A stretch of DNA of 64,000 nt from Gracilaria domingensis (lineage: Eukaryota > Rhodophyta > Florideophyceae > Gracilariales > Gracilariaceae), in the NCBI GenBank assembly GCA_022539475.1, contig VCMS01000062.1, positions 245,120 to 309,119 of the forward strand. Direction: 5' to 3'. Positions 41,255-51,955 of the stretch are shown piece after piece (the first letter of the stretch is position 1; each line of letters starts with the position of its first letter). The position numbers and the translations under genes were made by a program. The notes beneath the pieces were generated by a model, which was not told the DNA's origin, searched no databases, and saw nothing but the letters and a program-made list of their open reading frames with translations.

Positions 41255-42682
41255 TTACGCTGAGGGCTCTTTGCTTTCCTCGTCTTTCACAACACTCAGA
41301 TCCGTGAAGCCCTCAGTGGTCCAAACCTGATCCACAGAGCTGTACCAGTAGTTGTGCGGCAAGCACGGAAGAATTTCCTCCCCAGTTTCAAACTTGTCCA
41401 CAAGATCCGGGTTTCTCAAAAACGGCCGTCCAAAACTGATCAAGTCGCCCTCATTTTTGGATAACCGTTCCTCAGCCGTCTCGGCTGTGTAGTCACAGTT
41501 GCCCATCATGAGGCCGCCGTAGGCGTCCTTCATCTCCTTGAGTGTCATAGGCTCGCCTATGCCATGGAAACCAAACGCAAGCCCGTCCAGTGTGTGCACG
41601 TACGCCAAACCGTAGTCCGACAACCTGTTCAAGTAGTACGTAAACGCCTCGCGATTATCCTCGCTTCCCATTCCGTTGTACGCTCCATTGGGCGAGATGC
41701 GAATGCCCACACGGTCCGGCTCGATATGACGGAACACAGCCTTGAGCACCTCGTCCAAAATCTTAAAGCGGTTCTCAATCGACCCACCGTACTCATCCGT
41801 CCGTTTATTGGTACTGCTCTGTAGGAAGGTATCCAGCAGGAATCCATTACCGGCATGAACCTCAACGCCGTCAAATCCAGCCTCCTTCGCCAAGCGTGCG
41901 CAGTTGGCATACTCCTCCGGCAGCTTCTTGATTTCCTCCAACGTGATTTCGCGCGGCGTCTCGACGTCAACAACAGAACCACCAGGGGTGTACATCATCT
42001 TGCCACTCTCGGTCGCCTTCTTGATGGCACTGGGAGCCACGCTGAGCTTATCCTTGCCTTCGTACTCCGGCTCGCCATCGCGGAAGCTGGAATGACTGTT
42101 TCGTCCGGCATGCCACAACTGGCAGAAGATAACGCCGCCGCGCTCATGCACCAGGTCGGTAGTAAGACGCCAGCCCTTGGCGTGCCCCTCCGTGAAGATC
42201 TCTGGGGTGTGATAAAATCCGCGGCCCATCTTCGAGGTGTGCGTTCCCTCGGTGATAATCAGACCCGCGTCGGCACGCTGCGCGTAATACTCGGCGATGA
42301 GCGCATTAGCCGTCAAGGTAGGGCCGGCGCGACCGCGAGACATGGGCGCCATGACGATGCGATTGCGCAGCGTGAGCGAGCCCATGCGAATGGGCGAGAA
42401 AAGAGTGGGGAAGTTGGTGGCGCTCTTCGTCATTTCGGATGGACGCAATGAAGCTTCTATTGATAGCAGGGCTGTTGTCTTGAAAGGGGCGGTGTGCTGA
42501 CGGGCGGATGGGCTGAAGGGCAGGACGACTGCTGCTTTTGAAGGCGTCCCGACGCGGGAAAGGCGCGCATCGATGCTCCCAGCCGCAGACACGGCGGCGG
42601 CGGTGAGTGGCGGAGACGCGTATGGACAGCGGCTCGACGATTCTGGAGCGGCGGCGGAGGGCTGATGTGGAGCGTTTCTCAT
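41255..42682 (-). CDS. Old Yellow Enzyme family FMN oxidoreductase
   Basis: 475 residues from ATG 42682, or 392 from the internal ATG 42433 (MTKSATNFPTLFSPIRMGSL), where the conserved TIM barrel begins. The family reduces activated C=C bonds (enones, oxophytodienoate-like substrates) with FMN and NAD(P)H. Visible are RNRIVMAPMSRGRA, IITEGTH, QLWHAGRNSH, the substrate-binding HxxN as HAGN (residues 193-196 in the short form), STNKRTDEYGGSIENR and FGRPFLRNPDLV. The usual proton-donor Tyr two residues after the HxxN Asn is Phe here (F198, HAGNGF). The 83-residue extension is Ala/Ser/Pro/Arg-rich with few acidic residues and could be an organelle transit peptide or untranslated. No PTS1-like end. 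No introns visible. Confidence 0.92.
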   Translation of the reverse strand: MRNAPHQPSAAAPESSSRCPYASPPLTAAAVSAAGSIDARLSRVGTPSKAAVVLPFSPSARQHTAPFKTTALLSIEASLRPSEMTKSATNFPTLFSPIRMGSLTLRNRIVMAPMSRGRAGPTLTANALIAEYYAQRADAGLIITEGTHTSKMGRGFYHTPEIFTEGHAKGWRLTTDLVHERGGVIFCQLWHAGRNSHSSFRDGEPEYEGKDKLSVAPSAIKKATESGKMMYTPGGSVVDVETPREITLEEIKKLPEEYANCARLAKEAGFDGVEVHAGNGFLLDTFLQSSTNKRTDEYGGSIENRFKILDEVLKAVFRHIEPDRVGIRISPNGAYNGMGSEDNREAFTYYLNRLSDYGLAYVHTLDGLAFGFHGIGEPMTLKEMKDAYGGLMMGNCDYTAETAEERLSKNEGDLISFGRPFLRNPDLVDKFETGEEILPCLPHNYWYSSVDQVWTTEGFTDLSVVKDEESKEPSA

Positions 42683-43080
42683 GCGCGCCGTGGCGCGCCG
42701 TGGCGACGCGCTCGCCCGGCGCGCGCAGTTTTTCGCGAATTTGTTTGAAGGCGCGGACGCGCGCGTTGCCTTTATTTTTGGCGGTTGGCGTTTTTTTCAC
42801 GCGTTTCGGCAACAGCGTAGAAAGGGAGCGGAGCAACGCGGTGATGTAGATACGCGTCATGCGTGTGCGCGGGTTTTCTGCTTGCGCGCGTGGGAGCGTG
42901 GATACGTGTGCTTTACGGGTCCACTGTTCTTCCTGTGCACGTGGTCGCATGAGCATGGTGGCATACTGTTCAACGTGCGCGTGTTGGCCACGGCCGACGA
43001 GTAGACGCACTGACTGTGCGTGTACACGTACCGATGATGGCCACGTGATGAACCACGATTTGAGAACCAATGCCGGTGGC
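42683..43080. other. Upstream region of the Old Yellow Enzyme gene
   Basis: GC-rich with many GCGCG strings; minus-strand frames are basic low complexity. It presumably holds the promoter; no TATA box was fixed. Confidence 0.3.
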
Positions 43081-44406
43081 CTACTCGATCTGCTCCTCTC
43101 CCCATTCACCCACCAACGCGTTGTCCTTGATTCCTATGTGCGCCTTGTCGTTGCTAATGCCGTAATACAGAGGCTTTCTCCTGCTCTTCTTCGACAGTTT
43201 GCAGCTCCCGGAAACGCTCAACAGCTCACTCACGCCGTCGAGAAGATCTTCCACTCGCACCATGCCATTATACTTCCCTCTCCCATGAGCTCCCACAAGC
43301 ACTCGGCCCAAAACCGCCAGCAGCAGCGTGAGCACAACAATCGTGCCGCAAACCAGCACTCCGACAAACCAGAAGGCATCAAGATCAGTAACCGCCGTGG
43401 AGCCGCTTCGTTTTCGCACTCGTTGCCTTTCCAGTCGCATGTTTGCAGCGAATGATATCTCCCTCGCAGAATTCGAGTACTGCAGCGAGAAAAACTGGGC
43501 GGCAGCTCTCAGAAAGTGTTCCTCGTTGGGAACAGATTCAAACCGCGTCAGCGCCATGTCTGCTGTGCCCAAAGTCTCTTTCACCAAGTCGGTGTTTGTG
43601 TCATTAAACGGGATCAGCACGCTCAACAGATCGAAGCCCTGGATCCTCACCTTTGCCGCACAGGCTCTTCGAGCTCCAATGGCGCAAGTGAGGTTGAGAT
43701 CGGAATCGCAGTCGCCGCCAGAATACAGAAGACCGATGCGTGAACCATCCGGAGGCCCGCCCTCCTCGGACGGTAACCGATACACTTCGGTCAACCGCCC
43801 GAATATACAAGGTGCCAATCTAGTCTCCAACTCAGCTCCTCGGATTACAGACTTGTCAGAATCCAGCAAAAGTTCTTTTTGATCCACGCATTCCAACTTG
43901 GAGCCGTTTGTCACCGGCACAGACGCAAGAGGCAATGACAAACCTTGCCCATCCACATCAGAACATCGAATGGCAGTGAAAAACATGTCTCCGAGCTCCG
44001 TATCATTTCGTGCCTGTCCATACTCTGAGATTGGACGATCGCGTATGCCCATTGCGGGCAGCAGTACCTCACGGTCTTCAAACGCCTCGTACACATCGAC
44101 GGTAGCACCATTGATGCCAAACCCGCTTGTCACAGCCGCGGCGGTGTAAAGCAATGCCAAAATTGTCATAGCCATCCCCAATCTGGATTTCACGACGACA
44201 CCAACGTTCATTCCGAGGAAGCTAAACGTCCCAAGCTCCAAGCAGCGCCGTTGGTCGTAAAGAGTGTACAAGTGATACCAGTTCAAAAAGCGAGCTATGG
44301 CCCCAAGTAAGACATAGAAAAGAACAAAGTCGAACACCACCGTGTGTACGCCGCTGACGATACGAGACTCGATGCCAACGAGACGGACAGAGAGTGAAGG
44401 GGACAT
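43081..44406 (-). CDS. Second three-segment membrane protein with large glycosylatable loop, unknown function
   Basis: 441 residues from ATG 44406 (MSPSLSVRLVGIE); the frame beyond opens only with TTG. Hydrophobic segments at about 19-41 (VSGVHTVVFDFVLFYVLLGA), 76-97 (LGMAMTILALLYTAAAV) and 345-370 (FWFVGVLVCGTIVVLTLLLA), with a central domain of about 250 residues carrying sequons NDT, NGS, NLT and NDT and several Cys, and a ~70-residue basic then acidic tail. The plan (two N-terminal segments, extracytosolic domain, one C-terminal segment, tail) matches the protein at 36207-37631, though sequence identity is low. A shared family is inferred from topology. Confidence 0.75.
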   Translation of the reverse strand: MSPSLSVRLVGIESRIVSGVHTVVFDFVLFYVLLGAIARFLNWYHLYTLYDQRRCLELGTFSFLGMNVGVVVKSRLGMAMTILALLYTAAAVTSGFGINGATVDVYEAFEDREVLLPAMGIRDRPISEYGQARNDTELGDMFFTAIRCSDVDGQGLSLPLASVPVTNGSKLECVDQKELLLDSDKSVIRGAELETRLAPCIFGRLTEVYRLPSEEGGPPDGSRIGLLYSGGDCDSDLNLTCAIGARRACAAKVRIQGFDLLSVLIPFNDTNTDLVKETLGTADMALTRFESVPNEEHFLRAAAQFFSLQYSNSAREISFAANMRLERQRVRKRSGSTAVTDLDAFWFVGVLVCGTIVVLTLLLAVLGRVLVGAHGRGKYNGMVRVEDLLDGVSELLSVSGSCKLSKKSRRKPLYYGISNDKAHIGIKDNALVGEWGEEQIE

Positions 44407-45203
44407 GACGAGCTTGCTCTGGGAGCAACTAAACGAGAACAACAGAAGTGGACGATGATCATGACTAGTTCCCAGAACTGTTATGAGAACTTACAAATTC
44501 TGAATCACAAGCCGGAAGCTGAAATTGCCGAACGATTTCGGAGCTCTCTGTCCTCATCCACATATCTCTTTTGTGTTCACGCTACTGTATGCACACCCTC
44601 AAATCACAAGGCATGCGCTTCGTCTATGTCCTTCACAACAACCGTAAGCAGTCGACAGTAGCTACGCCCAAGGAGACACCCAAGATTACAGCACGTAACT
44701 TCATGTATATGAATCACATGGATATCGCGCAATATCATACATCATCAGCAGTGGCTGCTTTTGCCCTAGGCACAACCTTTCCCTGCCAACGGCACAAGGT
44801 GCGTGCCACGCTCCAATGTCATGCTCCAATGGTGCGTGCGTGAAATGCCAAAAGGACAAAAGTTCCTAGAACGATTGCACAACTCTGAAAATATTCAAAC
44901 TTGAGAAGTTTGGCTCAACACTGAAAAAGATAATCTTGAGACAATTAGTACAAAGTGACTAACAAACCGAGAGGTATATCAGCATTGCAACCCGTTTGTC
45001 AAACTCCAGCCAACTGTCTCGCGCTTTCAATTTGGGTCCTGCCGCGCTGCGCGGCAGGACCCAAATACCGTCTCACGCCTTTGAAATCAAAGATTACCAC
45101 GCCCCAGTGACCTCAAGCTTGTTTCACCACAAAAAAAGAAGCTTACTGCAGCAAGTGAGCTGCGCCCCACGATCGCGATAGACAGGCGCGACGCAGCGCT
45201 TAC
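44407..45203. other. Intergenic, possible intron of the cysteine-rich gene
   Basis: Only short frames. On the minus strand it begins with a GTAAGC splice donor at 45203, so at least part may be intron. Holds the hairpin at 45028-45066. Confidence 0.3.
45028..45066. repeat. Perfect GC-rich hairpin
   Basis: ATTTGGGTCCTGCCGCG (45029-45045) pairs without mismatch with CGCGGCAGGACCCAAAT (45049-45065), leaving a 3-base loop. No T-run follows on either strand. Confidence 0.8.
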
Positions 45204-45625
45204 CTTCACGCAGTTAGACTTGCTGGCCGATTTGCGGCTGCTACGCCACGGGGAGACGGCGTCGCAGTACCCGCCTTGCGGCGCCGCACAGTCGCTGCAC
45301 GTCAAGATTTCGCGGTTTGCGCACTGTTTGTTGCACCTGTCGGTGCGCCTTCCTTCCGAAAACGCCTTCGTTGTCAAGCTGCACATGCGCCCGAGCGATG
45401 ATGAGGCGTACCCCGCTCCACACGGCGCGGAGCAACAGTCTGATACCCCGCCGGAGTACGCTGGGGTTAAGCCGTCGCCACAGCCGCCGCCGTCTACAGT
45501 GCTGTTGCTCAACGTAGAGGCGGCGCCCTTGAAGCTGATTACGCACTCGGGGCTGGTCATGCACCACGAATCAAACCAGCTCTTGGTCTGCACTCTGCCA
45601 ACGTTGTTCAGGGGCGTTTTCTTCA
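45204..45625 (-). CDS. Internal exon of a cysteine-rich protein gene (partial)
   Basis: An open minus-strand stretch bounded by consensus splice signals: a pyrimidine-rich acceptor TTCTTTCTTTGCTTAG just before 45625 and the donor GTAAGC from 45203. It encodes about 140 residues with 13 cysteines, including VSDCCSAPCGAGY, DRCNKQCANRE and ILTCSDCAAPQGGYC. The spacing resembles small disulfide-rich secreted domains but matches none I can name. Neighbouring exons were not found; the CACTA-like element starts about 250 bp upstream and may have separated them. A plus-strand frame over the same DNA (45220-45723) is considered a shadow. Confidence 0.45.
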
Positions 45626-45873
45626 CTAAGCAAAGAAAGAAGAACTTTCACGACGCGATTGAGCTGAAAAGGCGCAGTTTTATGACGTCAATGCGCAAGC
45701 AGATGGTCTGTGACGCTTGTTGAATGAAAGGAAGAAAAGCATGCGCGTCGGATACCGGGATGTGCAACGCTGTCAACCACTGCGCTGCCCCTGCTGCTCT
45801 TTTTCACCACGAGGAGTTTCCGACAATTCTTGCCAATGCTAGTGACGATCTTTCCTCCTTCTGCAGATTGTTC

Positions 45874-48777
45874 TCAACAAAACCTCTCCGCAAACGTTGT
45901 GTAACAGAATCCGACATTCTCACAGAAGCAGATGTTTCGCCGCGTGGCAACATCGTCTGGAATAGCGTTCAATCTCAATTTTACTCCAAGCGTCTTCGAT
46001 GCCCACCACGGGTCAGGTATAATCATAATTGGACGAAGTATGTCTGTTGATGAGATGACGTCGAGTTGAATATCAGCAGCTTTAGCTACATAGCAGTAAC
46101 GATGATGACCGAAGTCTCTGACAATCTTTTCGTTTCCTGGCTCGGGTTCTGTTCTGGAAAGTCTTCGAATGATGCAAACGGGACTCTCTGTCATGTCAAC
46201 AGCCACGAAAATGGACTGAACGATACCTCTATGAGTTTCGTTTTCAATTCTGTACATTACAGCATCTCGTCGCTTTCCAGCCCGTGAACCGTCCCCAGCA
46301 TGAATTTCATCAAAACAAGAAAACCCTCCCTGTCCATGCATCCATTCGTAGCGCACTTCTACTCTTACTCTTGATCTTTGCTTGTACAACGGATGAAAGG
46401 TCACTTTGTGAGTTTTGGATTTAACTGCGGCATCCGCAGCTTCGCATGTTTTTGCGGACTGTATCAGAGCATCGATCTGATTTAAAACTGTGGATCTGTT
46501 ATTCTGCCCATGAGAAAGCTGGGCTTGTTGATTGCTATTCTGTTCGTCTGCCTCACTCGTTTTCGAAATGGGTTTTCGAGATAACAATAATAATGGAAGC
46601 GTTTCACTGGTAGGAAACAAACCTTCATTACCAACAGACGCTCTTGCTGCCAACAGTTGTGGTGCAATACTAACACGGTTATGATTTGTTGCTCTATAGG
46701 CCGCTTTCGTTGCCTTGTGCATACTTTCGTTCGTGTCCGTTGCCCCACGCCTTATGCATCCAAAATTGAGAATATGGGTACCAACGTGTCGCATCAAGCG
46801 ATGTATCTTTGTGTTAGGCTTCATCTTTAGATGTCTGCAAAGCATTTGGCCTAGTTCAAAGCATTCAAATTGGAGCTCTTCTATGTCCTCTCTCGTTCGA
46901 AAACGCTTCCTGGGATCCAGATTCATACCCATCAATTTTCTTTGAACACTTGACGTTTTCAACGCAGTCTGAACAAGCATGTCTTCATCAGGGTTTACAA
47001 ACTGTGCTATGCCCATAAAGGCGTACCAAATGAATGGGCAGAGCTCTCTTCTTATTCTTCCAGACATCCCAGCTTGTTTTTCCCCTGGACCTGAAACAAA
47101 TGGTGCAATGCGAGGAAGTGTTGATGCTCTTGGGGCATCTAGAATTCTCTGGTTGGCAATTATTGCAACTTGGGCTGCAGAAAAGGGGCAGTCGCGACTA
47201 TTTCCGAGAATCTCGCAGGCGCCATCAGATAGGGCTCGAAAAGGACCGAGGTCCAGAACATGTAATGTGTCGAAGCCAATAGACTCGTACAAAGCAAACG
47301 GCGCTGTGCCGAGGCGATGGAATGCGGCAAGGGCGGGCGGAAACTCTTGTGCACTCACTGAAATCAGCTCTTGCCGTGCAGATCTCACAGCATCCTTGTA
47401 ATGCTTGTCTTGAGTTCTATAATTTTGCCGAGGCTCTCTTGCTTTCAACCCGAGAAGAAGTTGGTTTCTTACTATCTGCGAGACATTGCGAGCAGGTGCA
47501 CCTTCAGGGCTCATTTGTATTTTCATAACCTCACCACTTTGCTCAGCGCCTTTATCAGCAACAGAGGTGCTCCACCTCGCATTCGAAACCTTTTCTGGGA
47601 CTCGAGAAGGCATTTCGCATAAGCTGCAGTCTTTAAAACTATCAGCGCTTTTAAGCGCAAAGAAAGCCCTTTCCTGTGGTTGATCAGCGACAATCATGCC
47701 AACACGGGGAAAGAGCAGACCGCGTTCAAAGGGGACCCCAACTGAAGACGCTCTAATCACATCTCGTAGGGCAATGAACAGAAATCTCTGAAACAGGTGA
47801 AGCCGTTCTCGCTTTAGCTCTACTTTCGAACATTCCTTTCCATGCGTATCTATACAGGGAGCTATTACGATCTCGTGCCACTCTGTGGAGCGCCCGCGAA
47901 TGTTTGAGAAGCGAACACGCATCGTATTCGCACTTTGTCATCCGGACTTTGACAGAGTCGTCCCGTCACAGTACAGATCGATGAGTACCACGCGAGCATT
48001 TCGTTGATCTCGGTGTTGCAAGTGATATCTCATCATTGCATTGGAATCCCATGGTGCGGAGAAAACTCTTTGTCTTAGATCATCATGAGATAATGTGAAC
48101 GATTGCAATGCGCTTAAACCTCCAGCAGCTTTCAACTCATTCATCATTAGATCGAAAGCAGAGCGAAACACGCCCGTGTAATTGTCTCCAAGTGGAGAAG
48201 ATATTTTAGTGCCCTGCCATCCTTCTCGCACAACAGCAGCTTTTCTTGCCTTCTCTACTAGATTGCAGAAGAGAACTGCCGTCGGGAACTGGTTGGTGAC
48301 GAACCGAAACTGCTGGGGAACACGTAATTCGAGGCTGCTTACAAGATCCCACTCGGAAGCTATTTCTCCAGACGACATTTGATTGTTCGTGCAGTGGTTG
48401 AGCAAATCTTTGCACGATTCATTTAAGGAGGTAAGCAGCAATTGTTCATCTAGCTTTCGATTGTATAGTGGTTCTGATCGATCTTCAAAACTGTCGTAGA
48501 ATTGGAACACATCATTCGAGACATCTTCACCAACCGCAACAGAACTTTCGTACTGATCAACAAATCTTTCAGTATTTGCACCACCGTCTTGTACTGCAGG
48601 AGAAGACGCTAAGGGAGAGAAATATTCTTCGTCCGAATCACCACCCCAAGCATGAGAGCTTCTTCCATTTTCCGGCTCTGTTTGACTTAAGACGTCATGA
48701 GCAACGTCTCCCTGAGTCACACTAAGGGTTGAACGTGCCTTATGGCGCTTCGGATGACATTTCTTGAACAAGAACAT
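45874..48777 (-). pseudogene. CACTA-like (CMC superfamily) transposase with one internal TGA
   Basis: One reading frame of about 967 codons interrupted by a single in-frame TGA at 47938-47940. The N-terminal third is acidic and Ser-rich; RVVLIDLYCDGTTLSKSG then leads to QSANTMRVRFSNIRG, a motif of CACTA/Plavaka-type transposases (first Asp region). Further on are GVPFERGLLFPRVGMIVADQ, CSLCEMPSR, FDTLHVLDLGPFRAL and, near the C-terminal third, HRLMRHVGTHILNFGCIRRG with a Glu in TNESMHKATK. The family cuts and pastes elements with short CACT-type ends; such ends were not found. The TGA may be a recent knockout; it is followed by C, a context that can be leaky. It overlaps head to head with the plus-strand gene at 48742. 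Confidence 0.7.
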
Positions 48778-50310
48778 GTAAGTGGGTGCAGGACTCTTTC
48801 AGAAGAACGCCGACAACCGCAGAGTGGAAATGTTTCGAGGCAACCACCCACAGTGGTAAGGCGATCCGCTATTGTAGATGCAATTGAGAGCTTTTCAAAG
48901 ACAAACCGGGAGCACCTTTCAAAGATTTACGAAACTTTGGACAACTTCTGCAACTTATCCAGGCAGAGTTCAAACCGGTATATCAACGAAATATCACAGC
49001 TTCGAGTTGAGTTGCAACAGTTTAAAAAAGAAACAAACCGAAACGTCAACAAAGGGTTTCAAGCCATTTTGAATAAGTTAGAAAAACCTTTAAGCTCTCC
49101 AACAGGAACAACACAGGAGCAGAAAAACTTCAAAAGGTACGTTTAATAACTTTCGTGTTAGATTCGCGATGCGAACTTATCTAACGTTTTCAAATATTCT
49201 CGTTATGTGAAAGGATGCCGAGGCTTTATATGTACGTTGTTCATTATTGAATTGCAGTAACGACCACCAATTATCGCATGTCATTCTTACTTCTTCTTTT
49301 ATATAGGAATACGTTCGATACCATTGCTGTCTGGAATTCCTCGACCCAAGCAAGGGCTCAAAGATGTTCGCAATATACGAGAGTTCCTCTCTTTCTGGAA
49401 GCGAGGAAGCACATGGTTCTGTACTTTTCGATGGGGCGGCAGCAATTGTCGGTGAGGCGAACGTAACTGGATTTTTACAAAGAACTGTTGAGGTGAAGAA
49501 GAAGAAAGAAAATGTTTCTGTTTTGGTAGGTGCGTTCGCAGGCAGGGGACAAAGTCGAGCTCACGAAAACATTCGAAAGAATATGGTAAGTTGCGCTGTA
49601 AAGCAAAAACTTCTAACATTCTACGTGATGATACTGACGTGGTACTAAAGTTTTCTGCCTTTTGTGGCGCTACGTCTTATGAATGTCCATTGAATCTACG
49701 CTCCGCATCTTCTATTGAAGCGAGGAAGGTTTATGCCCGAGATCTTTTCAACGAAGGTACACATCGTGTTGACAATTCGTTTAAGGAAGCCTGGAAAGCT
49801 GCCTGTTTTGCTGCGCGTCTTGAAGCAGTAGCAACAGCTCAGTCCTCAAAAGCAAACCTCACAGGACATGTTTTGTTCCACGACCTTCCCAATTTGGATG
49901 ACATCTATGAATCTACGGAATCTGCTCAAATAAGTTTGTTTTCGTTGGCATTTGTATCCATTAAGGTGGGTTAATCTACAGAGGATTCTACTTCAATAAT
50001 TATACTAACACTTCTATATCTCATATGAACGCAAAATGTGAGACTGCAGGTATCTAAGTCATTGCAGATCCTTGCTGGTCTTAGAAGGAGTGGAATCAAT
50101 TAATCTCATGCACCGTTTTGGGCGCGTAAGGTTCTTGCCTTGTATACCGCAGCGTCTTTCATTGAGTCAAGTAATCAAGAAGAAAACGATATCTTTCTTG
50201 ATGATAATGGTGGTGTCGGATCAGGTTTGTGCATGCTTGAAGCTGTTGAGACTAATCATGAGCTCTCCGATAGTACGAAGAAACAAATGGATTCATTGGC
50301 GAAGATGTAG
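48742..50310 (+). CDS. Multi-exon coiled-coil protein beside the transposase, unknown function
   Basis: The first exon from ATG 48742 encodes a helical segment with heptad character (SKIYETLDNFCNLSRQ, ISQLRVELQQFKKETN) and ends at a GTACGT donor (49137). Further open stretches with splice-like borders follow: about 49307-49583 (ends GTAAGT; GEANVTGFLQRTVEVKKKK, LVGAFAGRGQSRAHENIRK), about 49720-49966 (ARDLFNEGTHRVDNSFKEAW) and an acidic end finishing at TAG 50308 (SSNQEENDIFLDD). A TACTAAC branch-like site lies near 50013. Phases of all joins could not be made consistent, so the model is approximate. Its place, divergent from the transposase, suggests an accessory DNA-binding or assembly factor of the same element. 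Confidence 0.4.
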
Positions 50311-51876
50311 GGTAAAGAGGTATATCGTAAAGAAGTGAATGCGTATCTAGCTTTTGTGCTCGTATTATTGTAATCCTATTTTACGCCATTTGGAATTGTT
50401 TTGACATATCTTACGTTCTCTAATTGTGGGTAATCCATTACATGACTTTTGCTAAAGAAAAGTCTCATCGGCACGTACAAAGTTGCATGTACAAGATGCG
50501 GAAAGGTGCACTTCTACGGGGCGTACATCAGACATGGTATGCTACCATGCCAAGATATGGTGCGCTATCGTGTCGACCATCTCTCGACGACACGTGCCAA
50601 TTTGGCTTTTTTGGAGCCAGTTCTGTGTGTCTGGGAACAACGAAGTAAGCGCTGATGATGATAATATGATTGAGTCAAAAACCTTTCTAATCTGCATAAT
50701 TATCGGGACAAAGTTTAGTGTGGTCTAAAGGATTCCGAGTTGGCTATTGCAAGTTTGTATAGCTTGAAATGGCAATTGTAATAAGACAGCGGTGTTTTAC
50801 TAGAAGAAAGAAAGGGAGCTTGTCAAACAATGCAGCAAGTGTCATAAAGCAAAGTGTAGCACTATATAGAAGATGGCAATCACGAGTGACCAAGCAAGAC
50901 AGCAAAACTACGACGGCGATGTTCAGCCGCATTCTCAGTGTTGCGCGAATTACTAATGTATCGCTCCAACGCAGCTAATACAGCTTCCGCGGTGAGATGA
51001 AGCCCCTGAGATACATCAATACGCACCGTACCAATTCGAGTCACCTGCTGAGAATCAGGAAGGGACCTACGCATAGTGCTGATGCCGATACGAATGCCTA
51101 CATTGGTTTTGGCTATAACTGAGCTTGTAGGTAAGTGTTTCGTTTCGTTCGAATTTCATTGTAAAGCTGAAACCCACAGCTTCTACATAATATTATGTGA
51201 ACCTGTGTAGTAGACTTTCAAGGACAAGCAGAAGTTAATTTATCAGAGCAAACTGTATATACAGCGCGGCGCAAGATGCTCTTCACCGCAATGATCATGA
51301 TCTATCTTCTCCCGAGAAAAGTTAGATCTGATCATTTGCTTCCGTTTAGTAGAGTATCTGGCGCCACGCCCGCGATGTGAAGCCCCTCCCACCCAACCCG
51401 GGAACAGTACATCTCTTTTCGAGTGTACTGCGTGCAAGAAGTTGTGCTTACTTGCTGTTTGGACATGGCTGTCCACACAACCCCAATCACCAAGAGCCTA
51501 AAAATCTTACGCCGCAAGCGATAGCTTAGCAATGAATAAAATCATTTGAGAGCTTTCAGCGCGACAAGAGTTGTGTGGGAAGGATGCGGCTTGTAGACGC
51601 CCCTGTTCACCAGAATTCTGAGATTATTGCACTGATTTTGAAACGGCGATTAATATATTTTACGGCCATTAATATGGCGAACAGTTCATCTGTATGCCAT
51701 AAGCTACATGTCTAGGCCTCTCGTATGGAGTTACGTTAGGACTACGTGTCTGGCACCTCTCGTATTGTGTCGGATACTATCTTGATCTGATATCGGGGTG
51801 GGTGGCTCTGCTTGCTCGGCCGCAATGTGCATATGTACTGTGATTTTCGCAGGGTTTTACACACGCACAGTTAGGA
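50311..51876. other. No firm gene; possible further exons
   Basis: A short open stretch at about 50455-50645 has a CTRCGK zinc-finger-like start and ends at a GTAAGC donor. Another at 50769-50978 is basic (RQRCFTRRKKGSL). They could be extra exons of the preceding gene. The rest is AT-rich with no gene. Confidence 0.3.
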
Positions 51877-51955
51877 TAAATTGTAAAGAGACTCTGCAGT
51901 CCAAAGACTGAAGGGCTCCTTCAGTCTTTGGACTGCAGAGTCTCTTTACAATTTA
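51877..51955. repeat. Perfect 38-bp hairpin with 3-base loop
   Basis: 51877-51914 is exactly complementary to 51918-51955; the arm begins TAAATTGTAAAGAGACTC and the loop is GCT. There are no mismatches in 38 pairs. Confidence 0.95.

Noticed and set aside
45220-45723. Plus-strand 167-residue frame opposite the cysteine-rich exon
   Set aside because: The minus strand has matching splice signals and regular Cys spacing; the plus frame shows no motif.
47938-47940. TGA as selenocysteine in the transposase
   Set aside because: No SECIS-like structure or redox motif was seen, and transposases of this family are not selenoproteins.
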